Shown here piece after piece: positions 34,560 to 45,469 of a DNA stretch of 64,000 nt. The notes beneath the pieces were generated by a model that was not told the DNA's origin, ran no database searches, and worked only from the letters and a program-made list of their open reading frames with translations. A program made the translations under genes and the position numbers. The DNA comes from Helicostylum pulchrum (taxonomy: Eukaryota; Mucoromycota; Mucoromycetes; Mucorales; Mucoraceae), in NCBI GenBank assembly GCA_025677825.1, contig JAIXMO010000013.1:372001-436000 (forward strand), read 5' to 3'. The number at the start of each line of letters is the position of its first letter. Position 1 is the first letter of the stretch.

Positions 34560-36431
34560 AAATTTATCAAGCATTTTTTTTTTTAATATTTTCTTTAAAT
34601 AGCTGACATTGATGCCGCAAAGTCATTTCTTACGCCAGCAACTTTTTACCGCTAAGGAATGGTCAAACGTATTTTTAATCGAAACCTAAGCCATAGATAC
34701 CTATTCAATTCACCTTCCACCACAAAAGCTTATATGCTAAATCTTCTGAACGAAGTAATCTGTAACCCGAAAACAGCGGAAAAATTTTGTAAGAAGACTA
34801 AAAGATTGCATAATACTGTACCACTTGTGGTTAACTCTAGGCCAACTGAATCAATAATTGGAGCCAACAATAAAAAAGGTATTTTGAGACTCGCTATTAA
34901 TCATCTATTTTTATTTCTAACAAATTCGATTTTACATCAACAGGCAACTAAATAACCTATTAAAAGATATCGATAAACAACGAGCAATAGGCGAAATAAC
35001 AAAAACAAATGCCGCAATCAAACACCCATCCGGTACAAATTGACCAAGGGCACGAGCAAGAACAAGAGACTGCGGTTAAAAAAAGAAAGTACTTAAAGGT
35101 ACAAGACTTAAAAAGTCTTCCAAATCACCAGAAAATAAACGTACACTGGTAAGAATATATAAATATAACATTTTTAGAATTAAATGTTAATATCTATATC
35201 AAAATAGTGATACCGACAGTAATTTGGATTCGACTAAAAACGGTACCATCCCAAAGTGTTTCAAACACACGATAAAAAAAATATGGCATGATTACCATTT
35301 TTTACCTCCTCTAAAACTACAAGAATCAAAGTATCAAATCGTTAAAAAAATAAGCGGCTGCAAAAATATGCAAAAACTTTATAGCTCTGTCGACAGTATC
35401 AATCCATTTGATCATAGATCAGAGCTCCCTTACATAAAGCCTGTAACTCATAAGCTGTAAGTTTATATGATATAAACATTAGTAATATATTGACACGTTG
35501 CTCCGAATTAGCTGTAATCTTTAGAAGTGTCTTTCAGACACGCCCGGTAAAAAAAGTCCTTTGGAACGGAGCATCATAAAATGTGAGAATCCCATCTTGG
35601 TGATGTTTTTAAGTCTGAACATCTTGAAGATTGGTACAGAACAAACGTTTACGGTGATTTGTTTGATTTCATATTTTCTGTCAAGTCAGGTTACGAATCC
35701 AAACGGTAAGTTGAATAAGCCTAAAAAGGAAATATCCTAATTTTATTTTTATCTTTTAGCTCTGAGTGCCATTCACATGTAATCAAATCTTTGAAAAGCC
35801 TAGGTCTCTTGTCTGAAAAACAAAAATATGGGGGACTAGGTTTATTTTTACGCATGCTGCCGGTTTGAACGATGGTTTGTTCTGTGAAGATAAATCTACT
35901 ACCAAAAAAAGCATTAAAGATAATAAGAAGGCAAAGAACTTGTGAGAAAAGGCTTTACTTTACTGGTCGTCGCCCCTGCTCTATAAAGATTGTAGCAAGT
36001 ACACCACTGCGATATCACGTCAATTCAATCGTTTGAAATTACGTATTAAACCAACCAAAATCATCAGTGATGTAACTTTACATACAAATTTGAAAGAAGT
36101 CGATATACCAAATAATGAACAAAGCGTTACCTCTTTTGCCAAGTATCTCTCGACCATTATATCCCTGATAGTATGTTTTGCTTATTAAATTTTATTTCTT
36201 TTCAAGTACTTACTAATATTTTGTTTTAATTATCAGAGAATGGTTTTACTCAATTCCGAAATTATTAAGGTTATGATCGATATTGCAAAGGAAGATGATT
36301 TAATCTTCTTGACTGCTTGTAGAATTTCTGATAAGCATTTTGGAGAAAATTCATCCTGTTATGATGATAGTAGTCCACTACTTGATTTAAGGGTGGAATC
36401 CAGTTTCATAAAACTACAAAAATTTAAGTGA
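34560..36431 (+). pseudogene. Decayed multi-exon gene of an unrecognised accessory family
   Basis: Coding segments separated by plausible introns and by lesions. These are 34659-34880 (SHRYLFNSPSTTKAYMLNLL); 35009-35150 (MPQSNTHPVQIDQGHEQEQE) spliced by GTAAGA...TAG at about 35208 to 35209-35458 (KCFKHTIKKIWHDYHFLPPL); 35583-35708 (HLEDWYRTNVYGDLFDFIFS) spliced to 35761-35870 (SECHSHVIKSLKSLGLLSEK); a frameshift near 35840; a stop in about 35940; and a last frame at 36240-36431 (EIIKVMIDIAKEDDLIFLTA). The order resembles one ancestral gene. I know no domain, and function cannot be stated. Confidence 0.45.
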
Positions 36432-36880
36432 TAAAATAAAATGCAAGTTTTCAACTAATTTGGAGACGTGTTTATTTAATCTATGAAGAGACTGTATAAG
36501 AGAGTCTAGTCTTCAAAAGTGTACAATCAAATCAATGTTATTTAAACAAAGGGAAAGAGGATAATAAAATAAACCTTATAAAGACAATAAAAAATGATGT
36601 CTACGGTTATAATCTTGTTCTAATGTTTGAGCTCTTGTAGAAAAAGATACAAAGCATATTTTTTGTACAGTAACTTGGACGAGTTCAAGAACTATTTAAA
36701 GCGTTATAATCCATCATTACCTGTCCATTATTCGCTTTAAAACGCGTGTTTTTACCCAATTAGTCAACTACTTACAGTCATGTTTCAATATCCTGGTCCA
36801 ACACTAATTAGATTTAGGGTTCTCCTTAAAAACTGGTAAATATCTTTTTCTTTTATTTTTGTAATTTTTTTTTTTTCGAA
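36432..36880. other. Spacer with left direct repeat
   Basis: About 450 bp before the F-box gene, containing the left copy of the ~140-bp direct repeat (36614-36754) and the T-rich leader of the gene. Confidence 0.6.
36614..36754 (+). repeat. Left copy of direct repeat flanking the F-box gene
   Basis: Starts ttctaatgtttgagctcttg, contains agaaaaagatacaaa and taacttgga, and ends gcgtgttttta. It matches 38757-38897 over its full length with scattered substitutions and small indels. Confidence 0.75.
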
Positions 36881-38593
36881 ATGTCTTCATTACCATCCGA
36901 AATCTTGACACTTATATTTAATCATTTAAGAAAAAAGGATCTATTACAATGTCAACTCGTCAGCAAACAATGGTATATAAACTCAATGGCCCATACATAT
37001 TCAAATGTAAATCTAGCTTTAAGGGAGGACGCAGAAAGACTCTATATTCGAGCCATATCAAATTCGCCACAATTAGGTAAATACCTCAATATTATCGAAC
37101 TTTCAGACGTATTAGATGACGGGACAGATGACGGATTTTCTATATTGGAGACAGTTATACAGCACTGTCCTAATATAACCGAAATAAAGTGTGACATAAA
37201 AGATGAATCATTCTGGAATCTACTTATGCAAGCAGGAACACAAGGTCAGCTACCCCATTTAAAAGTCTTACCACATCCTGATTATTTAGATTTGACAACT
37301 TATGCTGACACTGTGTTATCGTTTAAAAATTCTTTGACCAGTGTATTGATACTTGGTGATGATGATGAAGGCGGATACCGAACATTGTGTGATCAACTTG
37401 ACCAGTTTAAAAGTTTACAACGTCTCGATTTCGGAATTCAGACTTATCCGTACCTGAGTCATTTCGATGGTTTGATTGACAAGTGTCCCCAACTAAAGGA
37501 GCTTACTTTTATGGTAGACACCGACGCAATACAACGGCCAAACGGACCTGAACCAACGATACGTCCGCGCCCAGGCATAAGTAAACTTGAATGTGATTGG
37601 CAACTAATCTGTATCGAAAGTCAGCTAGGATATGTAATGCATAAATTTCCCAACCTCCAAAGCTTGAGAATTCGGGCTTCTGATAATGTATTTTCTGATT
37701 CTCTTGAAGAACCCGAGGTTTCCGGTCCCGCTTTAGTACGATTCATACAGTATGTTGTATCTATACTGGATTTCTCATTAGGGATATTCGTCAGAAAAGA
37801 AGACCTATCGGATATTTTTATCGTGTTTATGAAGACAAAAAATGGATGTAAAAACGTAAACATTGGTTACGTTAAGTATCTACATCCCTCATTTAGTTTA
37901 TGCGAATTAATACTGTCCGCTACAATAGGATGGAGACTGAAATTTGATTCAAACACAGGTGACAATGAAATAAAACATATTCGGTTCTTATCTGAGGTAG
38001 GTAGATCGCTTCGATCGCTTGAAGTAGATGACTTTTGTATGATTCCGGATATAAACGGTGAAACTAGCGAAAGTATAGATCAGCTTTTTGATATTCTTCG
38101 ATTATGTCCTTCATTAGAGGAATGCACAATTAAAAACGCAAAATCTATATTAGGAAGTCATCACCAATCGAAATATCCTTCTCTGAAGAAATTGTCTATT
38201 TTTGGACTCGAAGATTCTAAACCATTCAGATTTCTCAATCCTTTATCTTTAAACCTTCCCAATCTTCGTAAACTTTCTTTGGGGCTCGGTTTTACTAGTC
38301 GTAAGGATACGCATCCTATTGTCATCTATTTACCTCATTTATCACTTGATTTGTTAACATGGCACGATTACTCTATGTTTAACTATGACAGCGGTATAGA
38401 AGTTTACATCAAGTTGAAAACAGAGAGAGGATCAAAGTATTATTATTGCAATAGATACGGGTTGATTCAAGCTGATGAAAGTAGTAAACTCTTAAAAACA
38501 CGAGATGTTCGATTTGATATAGATTGCAAAGATCTCAAGGAATTTAAAATAATAGAAAACTATGGCGGCCACCATTATAACTGGATTTTTTAA
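36881..38593 (+). CDS. F-box protein with leucine-rich repeats
   Basis: Single-exon protein of 570 residues. The F-box is at the very N-terminus (LPSEILTLIFNHLRKKDLLQ then CQLVSKQWYINSMAHTYSNV), giving the expected L-P-I-L...W pattern for Skp1 binding. It is followed by irregular leucine-rich repeats through the whole protein (e.g. NSLTSVLILGDD, CPQLKELTFMVD, FPNLQSLRIRA, CPSLEECTIKNA, LPNLRKLSLGL). Such proteins are substrate receptors of SCF ubiquitin ligases; the substrate is unknown. The single exon differs from the intron-rich host genes and suggests a recently expanded or mobilised family. It sits between ~140-bp direct repeats. Confidence 0.88.
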   Translation: MSSLPSEILTLIFNHLRKKDLLQCQLVSKQWYINSMAHTYSNVNLALREDAERLYIRAISNSPQLGKYLNIIELSDVLDDGTDDGFSILETVIQHCPNITEIKCDIKDESFWNLLMQAGTQGQLPHLKVLPHPDYLDLTTYADTVLSFKNSLTSVLILGDDDEGGYRTLCDQLDQFKSLQRLDFGIQTYPYLSHFDGLIDKCPQLKELTFMVDTDAIQRPNGPEPTIRPRPGISKLECDWQLICIESQLGYVMHKFPNLQSLRIRASDNVFSDSLEEPEVSGPALVRFIQYVVSILDFSLGIFVRKEDLSDIFIVFMKTKNGCKNVNIGYVKYLHPSFSLCELILSATIGWRLKFDSNTGDNEIKHIRFLSEVGRSLRSLEVDDFCMIPDINGETSESIDQLFDILRLCPSLEECTIKNAKSILGSHHQSKYPSLKKLSIFGLEDSKPFRFLNPLSLNLPNLRKLSLGLGFTSRKDTHPIVIYLPHLSLDLLTWHDYSMFNYDSGIEVYIKLKTERGSKYYYCNRYGLIQADESSKLLKTRDVRFDIDCKDLKEFKIIENYGGHHYNWIF

Positions 38594-38756
38594 TCAACTC
38601 AATTACTGCCAAATCATTAGCCGCACACAATGACTACAAACTCGCGAGCTTTAATGCAGCCTTTTTTTTTTTTTTTTTAAAAAAAACAAAAAATAAAATA
38701 AAATATTCTACGTATCATTATTTACTATTTTATAAAAAAATTGATAGAATTTAAAA

Positions 38757-38897
38757 TGATTCTAATGTTTGATCTCTTGCAGAAAAAGATACAAAACACA
38801 TTTTTTTGTATAATAACTTGGACAAATTCATAGACTATTTAAAGTGACATAATACAGTATTGTTCATCCATTAATCTCTTAAAAATGCGTGTTTTTA
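38757..38897 (+). repeat. Right copy of direct repeat flanking the F-box gene
   Basis: Ttctaatgtttgatctcttg at its start, agaaaaagatacaaa inside and gcgtgttttta at the end, matching 36614-36754. The two copies bracket a ~2.0-kb unit that contains only the F-box gene. Confidence 0.75.
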
Positions 38898-38984
38898 AGT
38901 GAAGGTTTAGAAGTAACTTCTGAAAAATGTCATTTTTACGGTGTTTGAAATAAGGTGTTTTCTTCGTGTAACTAAACGTCAGGA

Positions 38985-39845
38985 AACGGTTCTTTTTTCA
39001 AAGCTACCTAGTAAAAGTTACTCCTTAGGATGTTGTCTTTAATACTAAAATTAAAAACTGCGTTCTGTTTTATATTTTTCTCGATTTTTTTTTTTCTTCA
39101 GTCGATCATTTTTGATCATTTTTTGTCATTTTGGGAGGTCAACCCCTTTTATGTTTTTGTGATTATTTTAAAATTACTCAATAGCTACTTTGCCTTTGTC
39201 TGTGAAAAAAACAACGTTAATAAAGTACTCTTTTAGGCGCAGCTAATCCATTTAAACTTATATTTTTACAAAATATACTGACCGAGTAATCACTGTTTTA
39301 GACGTTTTTTTTTCGCAAAATTTTGAGTTAAGCGATCCTTAAAATAGCCATTTCTTTAAAGCGCGTTTTCTCGCCCAGTTTTAGATGTAGCACTTTTATT
39401 CTTAAACATCCAATATAGTTTTTAAATATCTATATTCGGTGCTATAACCAAACACGGTAATAAAAAGCTACATTTTATGTAATCGCGAAGCTCTGAAAAT
39501 GAGTACACAATGTTACACTAAAAAGTGTATTTTTTTGCCCAAAAAAAAAGTCTAAAACAGCGATTACTCCTTCAGTTTTTGCATTAAAAGTGTGATTCAA
39601 AATGGATTAGAAGCGTCTAAACAAGTTCTATATTATGCATGTTTTTTTTTCACAAAGATAGGCAAATTGAATCAGGAGTGATGATAAAATAACTACAAAA
39701 ACACAAAAGGGGTTGACCCTCAAAAATGAAAATCGAAAAAAAACAACAAAGTTAGTTTTTAATTTTTTTTTAATCGAAGATATAATTAAAACAACTATTT
39801 TGTATTATAAAACTTGGGTCAAAAAAGCGTTTCCTGTCTCTTTAA
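38985..39845. repeat. Large imperfect inverted repeat (foldback), arms about 420 bp
   Basis: Arm 1 runs about 38985-39420 and arm 2 about 39435-39845 in reverse complement. Matching pairs, from outside inward, are caggaaacg (38985) with cgtttcctg (39828); ggtcaacccctttt (39137) with aaaaggggttgacc (39704); ctaatccat (39243) with atggattag (39602); gagtaatcactgttttagac (39285) with gtctaaaacagcgattactc (39550); and gatgtagc (39385) with gctacatt (39467). The centre is near 39427, so a transcript would fold into one very long hairpin. Its ends show no clear target duplication and it has no ORF. Confidence 0.75.
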
Positions 39846-40665
39846 GAAATAAAAGCAATATTTATTATAACTGTTAAAATTAGCAATGATTTCTTATGAG
39901 CGATTTTAGAGGTCCGGTATCTCAGTGAGCTTTTTTTCTTTAGCAGTAATTACCCACTGTTCGATTTCGGCTACTCTTAAGTAAAGCCGCTACTGTACAA
40001 GGGAAGCAATACCGCTTTATTGATATTATTGACATTGATTCATATTAAGTATTAGGCAGTTTCGGCCATGCAAGAATATTAAACAGATATGCACAATTAT
40101 GATACCTTGAGAATGATCAATCTACGCTGAAAAGTTTTACTCTTTGTACTTATGGTGATATCCTGTTGATTATTACTTATATTTCTTAAAAAAAAAATCC
40201 GTAAGAGCGTTAACCTCTTGTATTTTGTGTATCAAAGTCCTTAACAATCGATTTTTGCTCTGATCCCTGAGAATTACAGTAACGTCTTAGAAATGTTTCT
40301 AAGCGAAATAGGCTCAAATCTTCTTTCTGATTCATAAGTTCAAAGATATATACGTCTGGCCTTTAATTTAATTAGTAATCGGATATAGCTTGAGAAAGAG
40401 AAGACCAACGTAGTCTCGAATTAAAAGCAAAAAAAAAAAAGCAATTGAAATACAAAGAATCTAAAAGGTATATTTGAAGGTTGTTTAGGTTGACAAATGG
40501 CATTTCGGTGACTGTTTTTAAGCTTTTCCACGCATCTTATTGGGAGTTTGGTAAGTCCATGTGAAGAATCGTATTTTGTAAGCAAGAATATATTATTTTC
40601 CCCACAGTTTTTTTTATTTTTTTTCTTTTTTTTCTTCTACACTTCTTTTTAAAAAAAAACCAACT

Positions 40666-41871
40666 ATGCGTGAAGAACTTATTACCTCTGCTATTTCTTT
40701 CTTATCCGATCCTAAAGTTCAATCAGCACCTTTAGCAAAGAAGGTTTCCTTTTTGGAATCAAAAGGAATGACCTCCGAAGAAATTGAAGAGGCAATGGCA
40801 CGTGCAAATGGTAAGTCATCTGGAACAGTCGCTACAACTACCGCAGGTATTCCTCAACAACCAGGCTTTATGATGGTACAACAACCTGGTATGGCTATGC
40901 AACACCCCCCTCCTCTTCCTCCTAGACCTGCTTACGATTGGAGAGATATCTTTATTGCTGCTGTCTTGGCTGGTGGTGTTGGTTATGGTGTCTGGACTTT
41001 AGCAAAGGTACTTAAAACTACTTGGAAAAAAAAAATCCTTTTTTATTAACAGTAAATACTTTTCATAGCGTCTTTTCGGTCCTTGGTTTAAGGTTCCCAC
41101 ACAAAAGGAATTAGAAGAGGATAAGGAGAAATTGGATGCTCAATTCCAAGCAGGTAAATAATAATACTATCGTAACTTTGGAAAAGAGAGATAAAAGAGT
41201 GTTAATAATATAAAAATTATTAGTGGAGGATTCTTTAAAGGATATCCAGGATCAAACAAATACTGCTCTTACAACTGTTACATCACAAACTAAGAAGGTC
41301 GATGACTCACTTACAAGTCTCGAAACTGTGATTAAAGAACTTAAAGAAGGTGATGCACAAAGAGATGAAGAGTTCAAGAGTGTAAAGGGAGATATTGATG
41401 CGTTAAAGGAATTGGTTCCCAAGGTAAATTTTGTGTTTTAAAATAGCTGTTATTATCAAACAAGTATAACTAATATATATACAAAAAAAAAAAAAAAAAT
41501 AGACTTTAGAACGTAATAAGGAATCACAAAATGCTGCTTTACTCGATCTTCAAAATGAAATGAAATCTTTAAAGTCACTTTTTATTAGTCGTGCTTCTTC
41601 TAATGCACTTGAGCAGGCATCAAGTGCACCTGCTACACCTGCTGCACCCGCCTACAATACTACAGTTTCTTCTGTCCCTACTACACCTGTCGCAGCTCCA
41701 TCTCCCACTGATGGTTTGTCTTCTCGTCTTTCTGCTACAATCAACAGTAGCGGTGCTCGTGCAGGTATTCCTGCCTGGCAAATGGCAGCCTCTCAAGCTT
41801 CATCAGCAAATAATACCACCACTACTACTACTACTCCCGCTGCTGAAACTGAAGCTACTAACTCCAAGTAA
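40666..41871 (+). CDS. PEX14: Peroxisomal membrane protein Pex14
   Basis: Four exons: 40666-41007, 41069-41153, 41224-41423 and 41503-41871; 331 residues. The N-terminal Pex14 domain (1-50) reads MREELITSAISFLSDPKVQS then PLAKKVSFLESKGMTSEEIE, the three-helix fold that binds WxxxF motifs of the cargo receptor Pex5. A Pro-rich SH3-ligand-like stretch (HPPPLPPRPAYDW, about 85-97) could contact Pex13. It is followed by a hydrophobic segment (IFIAAVLAGGVGYGVWTLAK), a coiled coil (ELEEDKEKLDAQ to LKELVPK) and a Ser/Thr/Ala-rich tail. Pex14 is the docking and pore component for matrix protein import. It is the only conserved housekeeping gene inside the repeat-rich half of the window. Confidence 0.94.
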
Positions 41872-42204
41872 ATAATGTTTTTTTTTTCTCTCTCTTTCCC
41901 TCCCCTTTTATATACAGTCTATCTATTCCAAAATAAAAACATAGCTATCTAATGGAAACTTTACGTACTAAATGGGTTTAGCTGATAACTACATAGTGAT
42001 TGACCGAAAGCGATTGCCTTTTTTTTTTTTAAAAAAAAATTGTATGTCATGTTTATCAACTCTTAAATTATCCCCCTTTTTATTTAAAAGCCGTTTCCTT
42101 TAGACTAAAAAATTATAGCTATTACAGCAAGGATAATTGGTAAGTTTCAATATACGATTACGTTCAAGAGTAAAATTAGGTTCATTAAAGAAGATTTTAA
42201 AGCA
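41872..42204. other. Spacer between PEX14 and the transposon island
   Basis: About 330 bp of 3'-flanking AT-rich sequence. Nothing recognised up to the TA duplication at 42205-42206. Confidence 0.5.
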
Positions 42205-42206
42205 TA

Positions 42207-42300
42207 CAGTAAGGCTGGTAAATATTGGCCACTTTGGAAATTTAAATAGTGATAATAAAATAATTTGGCCCTAACCAAAAAATAATTTGGCGAAATAATA
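42207..42300 (+). repeat. Left terminal inverted repeat of the outer Tc1 element
   Basis: Begins cagtaaggctggtaaatatt, continues through ggccactttggaaatttaaa and the subterminal taatttggccctaac.aaaa. It pairs with 50358-50452. Confidence 0.85.
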
Positions 42301-42377
42301 AAACATGATTGGCTGTTTTGGGATATTTTATTGACTCAATGCAAAAAATATTTTGGCACCTTATAATTGGCAATTGA

Positions 42378-43813
42378 TTAAAAGTGAACTTTATCTCGAC
42401 AATAAGTAACATGACGCTTAGAATGACCGCAGAATCCGCGAAGGTCACTAACACGTACATTATTGCGAGCATCGGCAATCTTTTGCGATAAATTCTCCTC
42501 TGTCATCAGGCTCTCGCGCTTCATTTTTCCTTTTACAATAGCCCAAAAGTTTTCGATTGCATTTAACTCTGGCGAATACGGAGGCAAATACATGACCCTG
42601 TATCCTCTGCCATCAATTTTCCTAATTATGGGATGTGATTTGTGAATGGTACAGTTGTCCATTACAAGATAATTGCCCTTTAGGCCCTCGTTCATATCCA
42701 TAATGTCAAGTAGCTCGTTCATAAACTTTATGAAATGAGCCGTAATAGTGCCTTTTGAGGGAGGTTTATTGGCTTCAGTATCATCAATGTTTTCAACCTC
42801 GACATACTCTACCACAGGTTCCTCAATGATAATCTCACCTGCTCTTTGTTTGCCCTTTGCAAGCTTTCTCTTTTTTGCTTTTTCACTTTTATTTGCCGCA
42901 GGTTTGAGAGGCTTCTCCTTCCTTGGTGGGGGCTTTTTCATTGCGACATGAATAACACTGGAAGGGTGAATAGCACCGATGATGGTGTGAGATATTGCAC
43001 GAGTCTTCTCAAATTCTACAAAGGCAGGTGTTCCTATAGCTGATCTTGCCCAGTTGCTCCTCATATTGATATTAAAGCCAGCCTCATCTATAAAAACACA
43101 GATTTTTTTCGAAGTCGACGTCTGAATCCTTCCACTTAATAAACCATTCGTATCTTGTTTGTAGGTTATCCTCTGAGTTTCTTATTTTTGCTTCCAAAGT
43201 TGGTCTCTTAACGGTGATAAACATATTGTTTTTCAAGTGATGATTCATTTGAGATTTGGAGATTGAGAAGTCTTCAAACTTAGACGTCAACGAGTCAATG
43301 ATATCAACAGCACACAATTGTGGATCTTTTTCCACTATCTCTTGAATATATTCTTCGTGTTCCTCAGTAAAAGTTCGAGGTCTTCCAATATTTCTCTCAG
43401 ATTTTTTATACGGAACCTCACCTGTCTCTTCATAATGTTCCCACCAACGTTTAGCAGTGCTGTACTTAACTCCTAACTCTCTCGCAATTACCGCCTTTCT
43501 TCCTCTTTTGACCGGACCTTCGATCATCCGGTCGATGAATTTCTCTCGTGTGTTCGTCGTAGTTTCTGTAGGTACTGTTGACGGGAGCTTTCGCTAATTT
43601 GACTTTATTAGCAGACCCATCTCCCATTTCGGTATCCTTAATGTCATCTGGTTTAGCAACCAAATAGGCAGCTTGGCTCGTTATTGTGGCGAGAACTATG
43701 CTTGGATCGATAATATCTGTCAATACACCCTCCATCGGGTCTACAACTTTCTCTCCATTCTCATTAAAGACGTTCTCCAGCCCATCTTCATAATAGAAAG
43801 TGTTTTTACTCAT
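42378..43813 (-). pseudogene. Tc1/mariner DDE transposase of the outer element, two frameshifts
   Basis: Three frames together give a full-length transposase of about 470 residues. Frame A (43813 to ~43545) has MSKNTFYYEDGLENVFNENG and NSTYRNYDEHTRE. Frame B (to ~43105) has a helix-turn-helix (AVIARELGVKYSTAKRWWEH) with the GRP hinge (RNIGRPRTFTEEHEEYI). Frame C has the DDE core: IDEAGFNINM, VMDNCTIHKS and LPPYSPELNAIENFWAIVK. Spacing between the second D and E is 34 residues (DD34E, the Tc1 class). The first frameshift is in acgagagaaattc near 43540 and the second in the A-run near 43105. All three acidic residues remain, so inactivation is recent or the gene is served in trans. Confidence 0.9.
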
Positions 43814-43872
43814 TATGCTTAATATGTAAATAATAGGAGGTAATATTTATTTATAAAGAAGAAAGAAAGATT
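43814..43872. other. 5' leader of the outer transposase, interrupted
   Basis: A short leader between the transposase ATG (43813) and the insertion point of the inner element (TA at 43871-43872). The rest of this leader and the right terminal repeat continue at 50232-50452. Confidence 0.6.
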
Positions 43873-44045
43873 ACAGTGCTTCCACTGCCATTTGGACATT
43901 TTTTTGAAATCATTGGTCGGAAGTTAAAAATCATTTGGTCATTTGTTTGAACCCCAATTGGTCATTTGTTTGAACCCCAATTGGTCATTTTTTCTTAGAA
44001 TCATTTGGTCATTTTTGTAAATCTTTATTTGGTCGTTACTGCACA
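43873..44045 (+). repeat. Left end and subterminal repeats of the inner element
   Basis: After cagtgcttccactgccattt there are five copies of a short unit (at)catttggtcattt, two of them as the tandem tttgaaccccaattggtcat. The same units in reverse complement mark the fossil ends at 15924-15975 and 19905-20009. Repeated subterminal units of this kind are typical transposase-binding sites. Confidence 0.75.
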
Positions 44046-44066
44046 TTCACTTTTTCTATGAAAACA

Positions 44067-45303
44067 GTACTGGTGGTATTTTTGACGAGCAAGGTCAGAA
44101 ATCACCGAGTTACGTCGACGATAAAACATTTCGCGTGAAAATTTTGACGGATCTTTGAAAGTATATCAGAAACCAGGACGTTCAGGTTGAAGCAAAATCT
44201 CCAGCCGACACTGAGATGAATGAGGCTGAGCCTAAGAAGGAAAGAGACCTGCAAACGTTATTTTTGCTTTTTAAAGTAAAAACTCATGAAATCAAAGCAA
44301 GCAGCCTTAGCAGCCAATGCCAATTACAACACTGCTCGCAATCAGAAAAAATCATATGAGGATGATTCTGAGAGAAATATCCCGGTTAAAAAACTAATAA
44401 AACCCCTTATAGACCAGTCAGCCAGCTAAATGAAGCCCATAAGTCTCATTTAGTCAATTTTTTGACGAAGATTCTACAGCAGCAATTTAGGACGCTGTAG
44501 AGGACTTGGCTGCGAAGCTTGTGGGCTTGGATATAAAAAAAATCATGGATAGCCGAGTTCATGAAGGAGGAGTGCAACCTTAATATTAAGGTTGTAAGTC
44601 GTCATCCCCACGCCATAAACAAAGAGGAAAACCTTCAGAAACGGGCAGATTGGGTTGAAAAGTGGATAGAAAATGGCATGGACTACCTCAAGAACTATGT
44701 ATTTGTTGATGAGTCAGGATTTGATATCAACATACGTCGTAGTCGAGGCTGGTCACCTCGCGGTTCAAAGACAATCACTGAGACTCCGTCCACAAAAGCT
44801 ACCTCGCATAGTGTTTTTGGTGCAATTTCGACAGTCGGTGTTGTGAACATGAAGCTAAGAGAGTCAGGAAACGTAAAGAGAAGGAAGTAGTGGGAGCTAC
44901 AAAAAGAAAGGCACCTGAGGATCAACTGTCTGTACCTAAGGGTACTACAGGTGAACACTATCTTCAGTTCATTAGTGATACCATGGATATCATAGATGAG
45001 TTTTCAGAAATGAAAGGATACTTTATCATTTTGGATAATGCTCCAATTCATGCCTCTGAAATAGTTGATCCAATAATCATGCAGCGAGGTTACACCCAGT
45101 GGACCTTCCAAGAATTAAACGCAATCAAACAATTCTGGTCCATCATAAAAGTTAAAGTAAGACGAACCAAGCTTAGTGATATAGAAAGTCTTACTACTAG
45201 AATAATTGAGGCTAGTGAAGCTGTACCAATCGTTCATCTTAAAAACATTATTCAAAATTCAGTAAATCAGTTTGAAAAGTGTCAAAAAAAAATGCCCTTA
45301 TAA
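44067..45303 (+). pseudogene. Tc1-type transposase relic, left copy of the inner element
   Basis: The N-terminal segment (GGIFDEQGQKSPSYVDDKTF) contains a TGA near 44156, and several stops follow to 44560. From 44561 the frame MKEECNLNIKVVSRHPHAIN leads to VFVDESGFDINIRRSRGWSP (first Asp). It stops at 44890, then continues in another frame with YFIILDNAPIHASEIVDPII (second Asp). Where an LPPYSPELN-IE motif is expected the sequence reads WTFQELNAIKQFWSIIK, so the catalytic glutamate is a lysine. The gene is dead by stops, frameshifts and loss of E. Confidence 0.85.
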
Positions 45304-45469
45304 ATTTTATTTTTTATTTTTTTATAAAGATGGATATAAAAATATTTTTCTTTTCTTCTCTTTTGTTTTTTTTTTTTTTTTAAAAAAAAAGAAGCAGAAA
45401 TAACCTTTCAGTATTAAAGTATATACAAGTCGATAGTAAAACAACAACAATAATAATAATAGACAAGTA

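Larger units (their letters stand above)
38594..40665. other. Gene-free region with direct and inverted repeats
   Basis: About 2.1 kb between the F-box gene and PEX14. It contains the right direct repeat (38757-38897) and a large foldback (38985-39845). The rest (39850-40600) shows nothing recognisable apart from AT-rich sequence and the T-rich PEX14 leader. Confidence 0.6.

Noticed and set aside
39030..39236. 68-codon hydrophobic ORF
   Set aside because: It lies within one arm of the large inverted repeat and is explained by T-rich sequence; the other arm has no equivalent frame.
43918..44040. Short regularly repeated units resembling a CRISPR-like array
   Set aside because: The units are adjacent to a Tc1 terminal repeat, spacers are not unique sequences, and the genome is eukaryotic; they are subterminal transposon repeats.
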